Below are positions 8,981-16,043 of a stretch of 27,680 nucleotides of DNA, in pieces. The notes under the pieces were generated by a model. The model was not told the DNA's origin. It saw nothing but the letters and a program-made list of their open reading frames with translations, and did no database searches. Source of the stretch: Kocuria sp. p3-SID1428 (lineage in GTDB: Bacteria > Actinomycetota > Actinomycetes > Actinomycetales > Micrococcaceae); the NCBI RefSeq assembly GCF_025149945.1, contig NZ_JALXVH010000036.1:1-27680 (forward strand), given 5' to 3'. Each line of letters begins with the position of its first letter. The stretch's first letter is position 1. A program made the position numbers and the translations under genes.

Positions 8981-9206
8981 CGAGCTCGAGCGGGATCAGC
9001 ACCTGCCCGCTGCGCGTCTGCAGGGTCACGGCGGGGGGATCGTCGTGCCGGGAGACGAGCGTGCCGATCGCGTCCGTGCGTCCCTTGCCGGACGGGTCCC
9101 CGGTCGGCAGCGCATAGCGCACGCTCAACCGCGTGCCGAGCGCTGCGCCGGCCAAGCGGCTCAGGGCGATGCTCCGTGCGGGGTTCTGCTGAGGCTGGGA
9201 CGTCAT
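8925..9206 (-). CDS. Small conserved actinobacterial protein, SH3-like fold expected
   Basis: A 93-residue protein containing LGTRLSVRYALPTGD, then TDAIGTLVSR, GQVLIPLELV and a Pro/Arg-rich end (VPPPVPRRRP). This pattern resembles the small beta-barrel that forms the N-terminus of some actinobacterial GNAT acetyltransferases; here it stands alone with no acetyltransferase domain. It is divergent from fdxA, a neighbourhood I recall from other Micrococcales. The start at 9206 is chosen because TACTGT (9214-9219) lies exactly seven bases upstream on this strand, as in leaderless genes; an ATG six bases further upstream is the alternative. The 3' end overlaps the convergent membrane-protein gene by 56 bases. 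Function is unknown. Confidence 0.72.
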   Translation of the reverse strand: MTSQPQQNPARSIALSRLAGAALGTRLSVRYALPTGDPSGKGRTDAIGTLVSRHDDPPAVTLQTRSGQVLIPLELVRLAREVPPPVPRRRPQG

Positions 9207-9213
9207 GGGCATC

Positions 9214-9219
9214 ACAGTA
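9214..9219 (-). promoter_or_regulatory. -10 box for a leaderless transcript of the small SH3-like gene
   Basis: On the minus strand TACTGT is followed by seven bases and then ATG at 9206, the spacing expected when transcription starts on the start codon. No Shine-Dalgarno sequence is present. Confidence 0.5.
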
Positions 9220-9261
9220 TCGGCGTATGACGCGCGGGGCGGGCCACCGGGCGCTCGCCCG

Positions 9262-9292
9262 TAGAATGGGCGGAGAACTCCGCGAGAAAGGA
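9262..9292 (+). promoter_or_regulatory. fdxA -10 box and ribosome binding site
   Basis: TAGAAT at 9262-9267 is a near-consensus -10 box. GAAAGGA at 9286-9292 is a reasonable ribosome site 11 bases before the ATG at 9304. The leader is about 30 bases. No clear -35 hexamer is seen. Confidence 0.55.
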
Positions 9293-9303
9293 CCGTCGCC
9301 TCC

Positions 9304-9627
9304 ATGACGTATGTAATCGCTCAGCCCTGTGTCGATGTCAAGGACAAGGCCTGCGTGGAAGAGTGCCCCGTCGACTGCATCTACGAGGGCGAGCGCAGCC
9401 TCTACATCCACCCCGACGAGTGCGTGGACTGCGGAGCCTGCGAGCCCGTGTGCCCCGTCGAGGCCATCTACTACGAGGACGACACCCCGGACGAGTGGGC
9501 CGAGTACTACAAGTACAACGTCGAGTTCTTCGACGACCTCGGCTCGCCCGGCGGCGCCGCCCGCCTGGGCAACACCGGCAAGGACCACCCGGGCATCGCC
9601 GCCCTGCCCCCGCAGAACCAGGACTGA
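9304..9627 (+). CDS. fdxA: Seven-iron ferredoxin (3Fe-4S / 4Fe-4S)
   Basis: A 107-residue ferredoxin with cysteines at 9, 17, 21, 25, 40, 43, 46 and 50. This spacing matches the Azotobacter FdI class: Cys9, 17 and 50 would hold the 3Fe-4S cluster, Cys21, 40, 43 and 46 the 4Fe-4S cluster, and Cys25 is the free cysteine. The long acidic C-terminal part (EYYKYNVEFFDDLG) is typical of actinobacterial FdxA. It serves as a soluble low-potential electron carrier in the cytoplasm, for example for cytochromes P450 or reductases; its partner is not encoded nearby. dapC begins five bases after its stop, so the two are probably cotranscribed. Confidence 0.96.
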   Translation: MTYVIAQPCVDVKDKACVEECPVDCIYEGERSLYIHPDECVDCGACEPVCPVEAIYYEDDTPDEWAEYYKYNVEFFDDLGSPGGAARLGNTGKDHPGIAALPPQNQD

Positions 9628-9632
9628 GTCCC

Positions 9633-10793
9633 GTGACTCAGCAGCCCCGCGCCTTCGGCCTGGATCTGCCGGAGTACCCCTGGGAGTCGGTGGCCCCGTA
9701 CCGCCGCATCGCCGCCGAGCATGCGGACGGGACCGTCGACCTGTCGATCGGCACGCCCGTGGATCCCACCCCGCTGGTGGTCCAGGACGCGCTGGCCGGC
9801 GCCTCCGACGCCCCCGGCTACCCGACCACCCACGGCACGCCCGCGCTGCGTGAGGCGATCGCCCGCTGGTACGACCGCCGTCGCGGCGTGCCCGGGCTGG
9901 ACCCGCAGCAGATCATGCCCACGGTCGGCTCCAAGGAGCTCGTGGCCTGGCTGCCGCTGCTGCTGGGGCTGCGCGCCGGGGACGTGGTGGTGCGCCCTCG
10001 GGCGGCGTACCCCACCTATGACATCGGAGCGCAGCTGGCCGGTGCGGAGCATGTGGCCGCAGATGACCTGGACGAGCTGCCGCAGGACGTGCTCCGGCGG
10101 GTGCGCCTGATCTGGCTGAACTCCCCGGGCAACCCCACGGGCGCGGTCGCCGATCTCGAGACCATGCGCGCCGTCGTTGAGAAGGCGCGCGAGCTGGGCG
10201 CGGTCGTGGCCTCCGACGAGTGCTATGCCGAGCTCGGCTGGGGCGCGTGGGACCGCGAGGAGGGCGGCGAGCCGGTTCCCTCCGTGCTGGATCCGCGGGT
10301 CAGCGGCGGCGATCTCACCGGGCTGCTGTCGGTGTACTCGCTGTCCAAGCAGTCGAACCTGGCCGGGTACCGCGCCGCGTTCACAGCGGGGGACCCCGAG
10401 CTGATCGCCGGGCTCGTGAACTCCCGCAAGCACGCGGGCATGATCGTGCCCGCGCCCGTCCAGGCGGCCATGCGCGCCGCGCTCGAGGACGACGCCCATG
10501 TGGTCGCCCAGAAGGCGCTCTACCGGGATCGCCGTGAGCGGCTGCGCGGTGCCGTCGAGGCCTTCGGGCTGAGCATCGTCCACTCGGAGGCCGGCCTCTA
10601 CCTGTGGTGCCGCCGCGAGGGCCGCACCGAGCAGGACACGTGGGACCTCATGGGAGAGCTCGCCCGGCTGGGGATCGTGGCCGGCCCCGGTGTCTTCTAC
10701 GGGCAGGGCGGGGCCGGCTTCGTGCGGATCGCCCTGACGGCCTCGGACGAGCGGATCGACGCCGCCGTCGAGCGCCTGCGCGCGGCCGCCTGA
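9633..10793 (+). CDS. dapC: N-succinyldiaminopimelate aminotransferase DapC
   Basis: A 386-residue fold-type I PLP aminotransferase. Lys239 in SLSKQSNLAGYR is the Schiff-base lysine; Asn167 (SPGNPTG), Asp195 and Tyr198 (SDECY) and Arg247 are the other cofactor and carboxylate contacts. The opening LPEYPWESVAPYR and DLSIGTPVDPTP are characteristic of the actinobacterial DapC subgroup. The enzyme converts N-succinyl-2-amino-6-ketopimelate and glutamate to N-succinyl-LL-diaminopimelate, between DapD and DapE, both encoded within 5 kb. The GTG at 9633 is chosen because it follows the fdxA stop by five bases and gives the family length; the open frame extends upstream only inside fdxA in another frame. 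Confidence 0.93.
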   Translation: MTQQPRAFGLDLPEYPWESVAPYRRIAAEHADGTVDLSIGTPVDPTPLVVQDALAGASDAPGYPTTHGTPALREAIARWYDRRRGVPGLDPQQIMPTVGSKELVAWLPLLLGLRAGDVVVRPRAAYPTYDIGAQLAGAEHVAADDLDELPQDVLRRVRLIWLNSPGNPTGAVADLETMRAVVEKARELGAVVASDECYAELGWGAWDREEGGEPVPSVLDPRVSGGDLTGLLSVYSLSKQSNLAGYRAAFTAGDPELIAGLVNSRKHAGMIVPAPVQAAMRAALEDDAHVVAQKALYRDRRERLRGAVEAFGLSIVHSEAGLYLWCRREGRTEQDTWDLMGELARLGIVAGPGVFYGQGGAGFVRIALTASDERIDAAVERLRAAA

Positions 10794-10812
10794 GGCCGAG
10801 CCGCACCGCTCG

Positions 10813-10861
10813 CGCTCGGCGCCCGCACCGCCGCCAGATTGGCGGGTGCGGGCACCGAGCG
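10813..10861 (+). terminator. Hairpin after dapC, overlapping the gltA promoter
   Basis: Arms at 10813-10832 and 10841-10861 are complementary over about 20 bases, with one mismatch and one bulged base, around the loop GCCAGATT. No T-run follows, but the stem is long and GC-rich. It lies 19 bases after the dapC stop. The loop and right arm also contain the proposed gltA -35 region. Confidence 0.65.
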
Positions 10862-10869
10862 AGTAGATT
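10839..10869 (+). promoter_or_regulatory. Candidate gltA promoter
   Basis: TTGGCG (10839-10844) and TAGATT (10864-10869) are spaced by 19 bases, slightly long. Transcription would begin near 10875-10877, leaving a leader of about 145 bases before gltA. The -35 box lies in the loop and right arm of the preceding hairpin. Confidence 0.45.
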
Positions 10870-10874
10870 GAGCC

Positions 10875-10985
10875 GTGATCGAGTGTCTGCGGACACCACT
10901 GCGACCTTCTGCCGAGAGACAGCGACGTCCTCGGCTTCCCAGTACCGATGCCGCCGCCTCAGCGCGGCGCGCCGGGTGCACGTGA
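10875..10985 (+). other. Possible leaderless upstream ORF in the gltA leader (36 codons)
   Basis: A GTG five bases after the TAGATT box opens a 36-codon frame that ends with TGA at 10983-10985, about 35 bases before gltA. The peptide would be Arg/Pro-rich (VIECLRTPLRPSAERQRR at the start) with two cysteines and no recognisable domain. The GTG lies at the expected transcription start, as in leaderless actinobacterial ORFs. Codon choice is not strongly gene-like, so this may be chance. Confidence 0.3.
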
Positions 10986-11019
10986 GCGCCATCCGCCTCA
11001 CAGACAACGGAGGAGACCC

Positions 11020-12318
11020 ATGACCGAGTCCGGCAATGACGGCCGCAAGGCCCAGCTGAGCATCTCCGAGGGCGCGCCCCTCGAGCTGCCCGTCCTGGAG
11101 GCCAACGAGGGCAACGAGGGCATCGGGATCGGCGCCCTGCGCAAGGAGACCGGGGCGGTCACCTATGACCCCGGCTTCATGAACACCGCGAACGCGCGTT
11201 CGGCGATCACCTACATCGACGGCGAGAACGGCGTGCTGCGCTACCGCGGCTACCCGATCGAGCAGCTCGCGGAGCACTCCAACTTCCTGGAGACCGCCTA
11301 CCTGCTGATCTACGGCGAGCTGCCCACGCAGGAGCAGTACGAGGACTTCGTGCACCGGGTCACCACCCACACCATGGTCCACGAGGACCTGAAGATGTTC
11401 TTCAACGGGTTCCCGCGCTCGGCCCACCCCATGCCGGTGCTGTCCTCCGCGGTCTCGGCGCTGTCCACGTTCTACGCCGACTCCCTGGACCCGCACGATC
11501 CCGAGCACGTCGAGATCTCCACGATCCGCCTGCTGGCCAAGGTGCCCACGCTGGCCGCCTACGCCTACAAGAAGTCCATCGGCGAGCCCATGCTCTACCC
11601 CCGCAATGAGCTGTCCTACGCGGAGAACTTCCTGCGCATGTGCTTCGGCGTCCCGGCCGAGGACCTCGAGATCGACCCCGCGCTGGCCAAGTCCCTGGAT
11701 ATCCTGCTGATGCTGCACGCGGATCACGAGCAGAACTGCTCGACGTCCACCGTGCGCCTGGTGGGCTCCTCCGAGGCCAACATGTTCGCCTCGGTCTCCG
11801 CCGGCATCAACGCCCTCTACGGCCCGCTGCACGGCGGCGCCAACGAGGCCGTGCTGGCCATGCTCGACCAGATCCAGAACGAGGGCCTGTCGCCCGAGGA
11901 CTTCATGGAGAAGGTCAAGAACAAGGAAGACGGCGTGAAGCTCATGGGCTTCGGGCACCGCGTCTACAAGAACTACGACCCCCGCGCCAAGATCATCAAG
12001 GGCTACGCCCACGACATCCTGGAGCGCCTGGGCGGTGACAACGAGATGCTCGACATCGCCATGCGCCTGGAGGAGAAGGCCCTGGCGGACGACTACTTCG
12101 TGGAGCGCAAGCTCTACCCGAACGTCGACTTCTACACCGGCCTGATCTACAAGGCCATGGGCTTCCCGGAGCGCATGTTCACGGTGCTGTTCGCGATCGG
12201 GCGCCTGCCGGGCTGGATCGCCCAGTGGCGCGAGATGGTCCAGGACCCCGAGACCAAGATCGGGCGTCCGCGCCAGCTCTACGTCGGCGAGGGCGAGCGC
12301 TCCTACCCGAGCAAGTGA
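11020..12318 (+). CDS. gltA: Citrate synthase (type II)
   Basis: A 432-residue citrate synthase, the standard length of hexameric bacterial enzymes. The catalytic triad is visible: His271 (GPLHGGAN), His313 (GFGHRVYKNYDPR) and Asp370 (NVDFYTG). HADHEQN (233-239) and the C-terminal RPRQLYVG give further substrate and CoA contacts. It condenses oxaloacetate and acetyl-CoA in the first TCA-cycle step. The ATG at 11020 is preceded by GGAGGAG (11009-11015), the best ribosome site in the window, so the longer upstream frame is not used. It has its own promoter candidate and long leader after dapC, and two hairpins follow the stop. Confidence 0.98.
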   Translation: MTESGNDGRKAQLSISEGAPLELPVLEANEGNEGIGIGALRKETGAVTYDPGFMNTANARSAITYIDGENGVLRYRGYPIEQLAEHSNFLETAYLLIYGELPTQEQYEDFVHRVTTHTMVHEDLKMFFNGFPRSAHPMPVLSSAVSALSTFYADSLDPHDPEHVEISTIRLLAKVPTLAAYAYKKSIGEPMLYPRNELSYAENFLRMCFGVPAEDLEIDPALAKSLDILLMLHADHEQNCSTSTVRLVGSSEANMFASVSAGINALYGPLHGGANEAVLAMLDQIQNEGLSPEDFMEKVKNKEDGVKLMGFGHRVYKNYDPRAKIIKGYAHDILERLGGDNEMLDIAMRLEEKALADDYFVERKLYPNVDFYTGLIYKAMGFPERMFTVLFAIGRLPGWIAQWREMVQDPETKIGRPRQLYVGEGERSYPSK

Positions 12319-12323
12319 GCGCA

Positions 12324-12401
12324 GCGGGTCCGCCTAGACCCGCAGCGCAGACGATGAACGCCGGGCAGCCTCCTCGAGCAGAGGAAGGCGGCCCGGCGTT
12401 C
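12324..12401 (+). terminator. Two hairpins after gltA
   Basis: A 7-base perfect stem GCGGGTC/GACCCGC (12324-12330 with 12337-12343, six-base loop) begins six bases after the stop codon. A second, stronger structure has perfect 10-base arms GAACGCCGGG (12356-12365) and CCCGGCGTTC (12392-12401), with further pairing inside. Neither has a T-run, as is common in GC-rich actinobacteria. Together they probably end gltA transcription. Confidence 0.6.
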
Positions 12402-12711
12402 GGCGTTCCTGCGCGGCCTGGGAGCGCTGTCGGCAGAAATATGTGGATGGCCCGGGCGCGATCGAGTGGCCTCGCAGCGTGCTCTTGAGCGATCCCTGCC
12501 GTCGAGCGGACTCCCCGTGTGCGTCTGCAGCGCGAAGGCCACACCACGGGGCCAATGTTTCGAGGCCTCCACGCTGCGGAACCACTCGATCTGCCCCTGA
12601 GCATGTCGATCGGCCTGCTGCGGTGTGATCACCGGGATGCAGGACGATCCTGTGCACACATTCCTGCCCATGACCCGCCAGCCAGCCCCCGGCCCGTGCG
12701 GGACCAGGGCC
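12402..12711. other. Noncoding spacer between gltA and galE
   Basis: No gene is supported. Open frames on the minus strand across it have no family resemblance and poor codon bias. It holds the 132-bp inverted-repeat element listed separately. The segment 12592-12711 shows nothing clear except the end of the galE region. Confidence 0.6.
12460..12591. repeat. 132-bp inverted-repeat element (possible MITE-like repeat or structured RNA)
   Basis: The terminal arms at 12460-12481 and 12570-12591 are complementary at 20 of 22 positions; the left arm starts GATCGAGTGG. Nested inside is a perfect 7-base pair CCCCGTG/CACGGGG (12513-12519 with 12545-12551). The whole could fold into a long hairpin on either strand. 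No target-site duplication is obvious and no protein is encoded. It could be a small mobile-type repeat, a noncoding RNA or part of transcription termination between the convergent gltA and galE genes. Confidence 0.55.
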
Positions 12712-13728
12712 TCAGTCGGCGTAGCCCATGGGGTTGGCCTTCTGCCAGTTCCAGTGATCGCGGCACATGGTGTCGATATCGCGGTCGGCGGACCAGCCCA
12801 GATCCGCCAGGGCAGAGGCGGGGTCGGCGTAGTTGATCGCGACGTCGCCGGGGCGGCGGTCGACGATCTCGTAGGGGATCTTTACGCCGGAGGCCTTCTC
12901 GAAGGCCTCGCGGACCTCGAGCACGGAGTAGCCGCGCCCGGTGCCGAGGTTCCAGATCCTGGCGCCGCCGTTGTCGGCGAGCCACTCCAGGGCGCGGACG
13001 TGGCCGTCGGCCAGGTCGACCACGTGGATGTAGTCGCGCACGCCGGTGCCGTCCGGGGTGGGGTAGTCCCCGCCGAAGACCTTGAGCTTCTCGCGCCGTC
13101 CCACGGCCACCTGCGCCACGAAGGGCATGAGGTTGTTGGGGATGCCCGTGGGGTCCTCGCCGATGATCCCGGACTTGTGAGCGCCCACCGGGTTGAAGTA
13201 GCGCAGCAGAGCCACGTTCCAGCGCTCGTCCGAGGCTGCGATATCCGCCAGGATGTCCTCGATCTGCTCCTTGGTGCGCCCGTACGGGTTGGTCGCGTCC
13301 TTGTCGAGCTTCTCGGTCAGCGGCATGGTCTCGACGTCGCCGTAGACGGTGGCCGAGGAGGAGAACACGATCGTGCGGCAGCCGCTGTCCTCCATGGCGT
13401 GCAGCAGGTTCAGCGTGCCGCCCACGTTGTTCGTGTAGTACCACAGCGGCTTCTCGTTGGACTCGCCCACGGCCTTGAGGCCGGCGAAGTGGATGACGGC
13501 CTGGGGCTTCCACTGCTCGAACACGCGGTGCAGTCCCGGCAGGTCGAGCAGGTCGACTTCCTCGAAGCCGAGCACCTCCCGGCCGGCGAGCTCGTGGACG
13601 CGCTCGAGGCTCTGCCTGGACGAGTTGGCGAGGTTGTCGACCACGATGACGTCGTGATCGGCCTGGAGCAGTGCCAGGACAGTGTGCGAGCCGATGTATC
13701 CGGTCCCCCCGGTGACAAGGATGCGCAT
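12712..13728 (-). CDS. galE: UDP-glucose 4-epimerase
   Basis: A 338-residue extended short-chain dehydrogenase, the normal GalE length. The NAD-binding GGTGYIG is at 7-13, SSSATVYG at 123-130 provides the catalytic Ser/Thr, and Tyr149 and Lys153 form the YGRTK active-site motif. FAGLKAVGES (81-90) and TNNVGGTLNLL (99-109) are GalE-specific. The enzyme interconverts UDP-glucose and UDP-galactose for the Leloir pathway and for cell-surface polysaccharide. GAAGGAGAG upstream of the ATG supports the start. It lies downstream of dapD on the same strand but two hairpins intervene, so it may be a separate unit; no other galactose gene is nearby. Confidence 0.97.
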   Translation of the reverse strand: MRILVTGGTGYIGSHTVLALLQADHDVIVVDNLANSSRQSLERVHELAGREVLGFEEVDLLDLPGLHRVFEQWKPQAVIHFAGLKAVGESNEKPLWYYTNNVGGTLNLLHAMEDSGCRTIVFSSSATVYGDVETMPLTEKLDKDATNPYGRTKEQIEDILADIAASDERWNVALLRYFNPVGAHKSGIIGEDPTGIPNNLMPFVAQVAVGRREKLKVFGGDYPTPDGTGVRDYIHVVDLADGHVRALEWLADNGGARIWNLGTGRGYSVLEVREAFEKASGVKIPYEIVDRRPGDVAINYADPASALADLGWSADRDIDTMCRDHWNWQKANPMGYAD

Positions 13729-13758
13729 GCGGATGTCTCTCCTTCAGCTGGATGCCAG

Positions 13759-13823
13759 GCGCCCTGCCCCCGATGACCAGGGCGCTCGTGAGGCGCGCCG
13801 GGGTCAGCTCGGCCCCGGCGCGC
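13759..13823 (-). terminator. Two hairpins after dapD
   Basis: Immediately after the dapD stop is a perfect 11-base stem (arms 13793-13803 and 13813-13823, nine-base loop). Further along on the same strand is a perfect 8-base stem GCGCCCTG/CAGGGCGC (13759-13766 with 13778-13785). Neither has a T-run. They would end or attenuate dapD transcription before galE. Confidence 0.6.
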
Positions 13824-13827
13824 AGCC

Positions 13828-14808
13828 TCAGTTCTTGTGCAGGGCGTCGTTCAGCTCGACCGTGCGGCCGCCGCGCGGCAGGGCCTCGACGGCGCCGCTG
13901 GTCGAGTTGCGGCGGAAGAGCAGGTTGGACACCCCGGACAGTTCGAGCGCCTTGGCGGTGCGGGCCTCCTGCGAGCCATCCCCGAGGACCTGCACGCGGG
14001 TTCCGGCGGTGAGATAGAGACCGGCCTCGACGATGCAGTCATCGCCCAGCGAGATGCCCACGCCGGCGTTGGCGCCGAGCAGCACGCGCTCGCCCAGGCG
14101 AATGCGCTGCGTGCCGCCGCCGGAGAGCGTGCCCATGATCGAGGCGCCGCCGCCGATGTCGGTGTGATCGCCCACGACCACGCCGGCGGAGATGCGGCCC
14201 TCGACCATGGCCGAGCCGAGCGTGCCGGCGTTGAAGTTCACGAAGCCCTCATGCATGACGGTGGTGCCCTCGGCCAGGTGGGCACCCAGACGGACGCGGT
14301 CGGCGTCGCCGATGCGAACGCCGGAGGGCACGACGTAGTCGACCATGCGGGGGAACTTGTCCACGGACAGGACGCTGACGTGCCCGGTGGAGCGCATGCG
14401 CAGCCGGGCCAGGTTCAGCTCCTCGGCCAGCACGGGGCCGCGGTCGGTCCAGGCCACATTGGCCAGCAGGCCGAACACGCCGTCCAGGTTGATCGAGTGG
14501 GGCTGCACCAGGCGGTGGGAGAGCAGGTGCAGGCGCAGGTAGACGTCGGCGGCATCGACCGGGGCGGCATCCAGGTCGATCACGCGGTCCACGACCTCGA
14601 CCGTGACATTGCGATCGGCATCCGGCAGGGCGGCATGGCGGAGGTCGCCGTCGAGCGAGCGGTCGGGCTCCTGGCCCAGGACGGGGGCTGGGTACCAGAC
14701 GTCCAGGACCGTCCCGGCCCGGGGGCCCTCGGCGACGACGCTGGCCAGGCCGATGCCGGCCGCGTGACGGGACTGGGTGGTGCTGGGGGCAGGGGTGGCT
14801 GAAGTCAT
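13828..14808 (-). CDS. dapD: Tetrahydrodipicolinate N-succinyltransferase DapD
   Basis: A 326-residue protein of the actinobacterial DapD type, longer than the roughly 275-residue proteobacterial enzyme. The C-terminal half is a left-handed beta-helix of hexapeptide repeats (about 165-290), with [20 protein letters not shown] (187-206) and [14 protein letters not shown] (219-232) as hallmarks; Glu203 is the probable catalytic residue. It transfers succinyl from succinyl-CoA to tetrahydrodipicolinate, committing it to lysine and meso-DAP synthesis. The start at 14808 is preferred because TAGGAT lies seven bases upstream on this strand. The in-frame ATG nine bases earlier would fall in that -10 box. 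It is divergent from dapE, the third succinylase-pathway gene. Confidence 0.95.
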   Translation of the reverse strand: MTSATPAPSTTQSRHAAGIGLASVVAEGPRAGTVLDVWYPAPVLGQEPDRSLDGDLRHAALPDADRNVTVEVVDRVIDLDAAPVDAADVYLRLHLLSHRLVQPHSINLDGVFGLLANVAWTDRGPVLAEELNLARLRMRSTGHVSVLSVDKFPRMVDYVVPSGVRIGDADRVRLGAHLAEGTTVMHEGFVNFNAGTLGSAMVEGRISAGVVVGDHTDIGGGASIMGTLSGGGTQRIRLGERVLLGANAGVGISLGDDCIVEAGLYLTAGTRVQVLGDGSQEARTAKALELSGVSNLLFRRNSTSGAVEALPRGGRTVELNDALHKN

Positions 14809-14815
14809 GGGGCCC

Positions 14816-14821
14816 ATCCTA
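14816..14821 (-). promoter_or_regulatory. -10 box for leaderless dapD
   Basis: TAGGAT on the minus strand is followed by seven bases and the ATG at 14808; there is no Shine-Dalgarno sequence. It is back to back with the dapE -10 box, about 50 bases away. Confidence 0.55.
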
Positions 14822-14869
14822 CGGATCGGGCAGGACGGGGCAGAGGGCCGGGACCTGCGCGTCGGCCGA

Positions 14870-14875
14870 TATGGT
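14870..14875 (+). promoter_or_regulatory. -10 box for leaderless dapE
   Basis: TATGGT is followed by six bases and the ATG at 14882, with no Shine-Dalgarno sequence between. The spacing indicates that transcription starts at or next to the start codon. Confidence 0.5.
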
Positions 14876-14881
14876 GGCGTC

Positions 14882-16027
14882 ATGTCGAGCCCCGAGTCAT
14901 CTGCAGCGCCCGAAGCCCCCACGAGCACCGCCGGCGACGTGCGGAGGCTGGACCTGCACGCCGATCCCGCCGAGCTCACGGCCGCGCTGATCGACGTCGA
15001 GTCCGTCTCCGATCACGAGACGCCGCTGGCGGATCTGGTCGAGGAGGCCCTGCGCGGGCTGGAGCACCTGAGCGTGCACCGCGACGGCGATGCGATCATC
15101 GCCCGCACCGAGCTGGGCCGGGCAGAGCGCGTCGTGCTGGCCGGTCACCTGGACACGGTCCCGCTGCCCACCGCCGCCGGTTCGCGCGGGACGGTGCCCT
15201 CGAGCTGGGCGGACCACGACGGCGATCTCACGCTCTACGGCCGCGGGGCCACCGACATGAAGGGCGGGGTGGCCGTGCAGCTGGGACTGGCCGCGCAGCT
15301 CACGGAGCCGAACCGGGACATCACCTACGTCTTCTACGACCACGAGGAGGTCGCCTCGGCCAAGTCCGGGCTGGCGCGTCTGGAGCGCAGCGTTCCGCAC
15401 CTGTTGGAGGCCGACTTCGCGGTGCTGCTCGAGCCCACCGACGGCACGGTCGAGGGCGGCTGCAACGGCACGCTGCGCTTCGTGATCGCTCCGAAGGGCC
15501 TGGCGGCGCACTCAGGTCGGGCCTGGCGCGGGGACAACGCGATCCACAAGCTCGCCGACGTCCTGTCCGTGCTGGCCGATCACGAGCCCGCGACGATCGA
15601 GGTCGAGGGCCTGGCCTACCGGGAGGGGCTCAACGCCATCCGCATCAGCGGCGGCACCGCGGGCAACGTCATCCCGGACGCGGCCTCGGTCGAGATCAAC
15701 TACCGCTTCGCCCCGGACAAGACCCTGGAGCAGGCCCAGCAGCACTGTCGGGACCTGTTCCCGGGCCACGGCCTGGAGTTCGTGGACCTGTCCCCGGCGG
15801 CGCGTCCGGGCCTGGACCGCCCGTCCGCGGCGGCCTTCGTGGCTGCCGTCGGGCAGGAGCCCCAGCCCAAGTACGGCTGGACCGACGTGGCCCGCTTCTC
15901 GGCCATGGGGGTGCCAGCCGTGAACTTCGGCCCCGGCGACGCTCTGCTGGCCCACACCGATGACGAGCATGTCAGCGCCGAGGCGATCCGCGAGTGCCGT
16001 CGGGTCCTGCTGAGCTGGCTGTCCTAG
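14882..16027 (+). CDS. dapE: Succinyl-diaminopimelate desuccinylase DapE
   Basis: A 381-residue M20 metallopeptidase. The two-zinc site is visible as His89 and Asp91 (AGHLDTVP), Asp125 ([10 protein letters not shown]), the Glu155-Glu156 pair in YDHEEV, Glu184 (LLEPTDG) and His358 ([10 protein letters not shown]). The lid domain (about 205-305) carries the AHSGRAWRG contact region. DapE hydrolyses N-succinyl-LL-diaminopimelate to LL-DAP and succinate, the step after DapC. The chosen ATG at 14882 fits the family length and the leaderless promoter. The longer open frame upstream would run through the dapD promoter. The next gene starts 16 bases after the stop but has its own -10 box. Confidence 0.95.
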   Translation: MSSPESSAAPEAPTSTAGDVRRLDLHADPAELTAALIDVESVSDHETPLADLVEEALRGLEHLSVHRDGDAIIARTELGRAERVVLAGHLDTVPLPTAAGSRGTVPSSWADHDGDLTLYGRGATDMKGGVAVQLGLAAQLTEPNRDITYVFYDHEEVASAKSGLARLERSVPHLLEADFAVLLEPTDGTVEGGCNGTLRFVIAPKGLAAHSGRAWRGDNAIHKLADVLSVLADHEPATIEVEGLAYREGLNAIRISGGTAGNVIPDAASVEINYRFAPDKTLEQAQQHCRDLFPGHGLEFVDLSPAARPGLDRPSAAAFVAAVGQEPQPKYGWTDVARFSAMGVPAVNFGPGDALLAHTDDEHVSAEAIRECRRVLLSWLS

Positions 16028-16031
16028 GGCA

Positions 16032-16037
16032 TAGCCT
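16032..16037 (+). promoter_or_regulatory. -10 box for the LOG-family gene, probably leaderless
   Basis: TAGCCT lies between the dapE stop and the next ATG at 16044, with exactly six bases (GGAGCC) to the start. GGAG could also act as a close ribosome site, so read-through translation from dapE is not excluded. Confidence 0.45.
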
Positions 16038-16043
16038 GGAGCC

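Noticed and set aside
12303..12671. Minus-strand open frame of 122 codons in the gltA-galE spacer, considered as a small gene or pseudogene
   Set aside because: It runs through the gltA terminators and the inverted-repeat element, has weak codon bias and no family resemblance.
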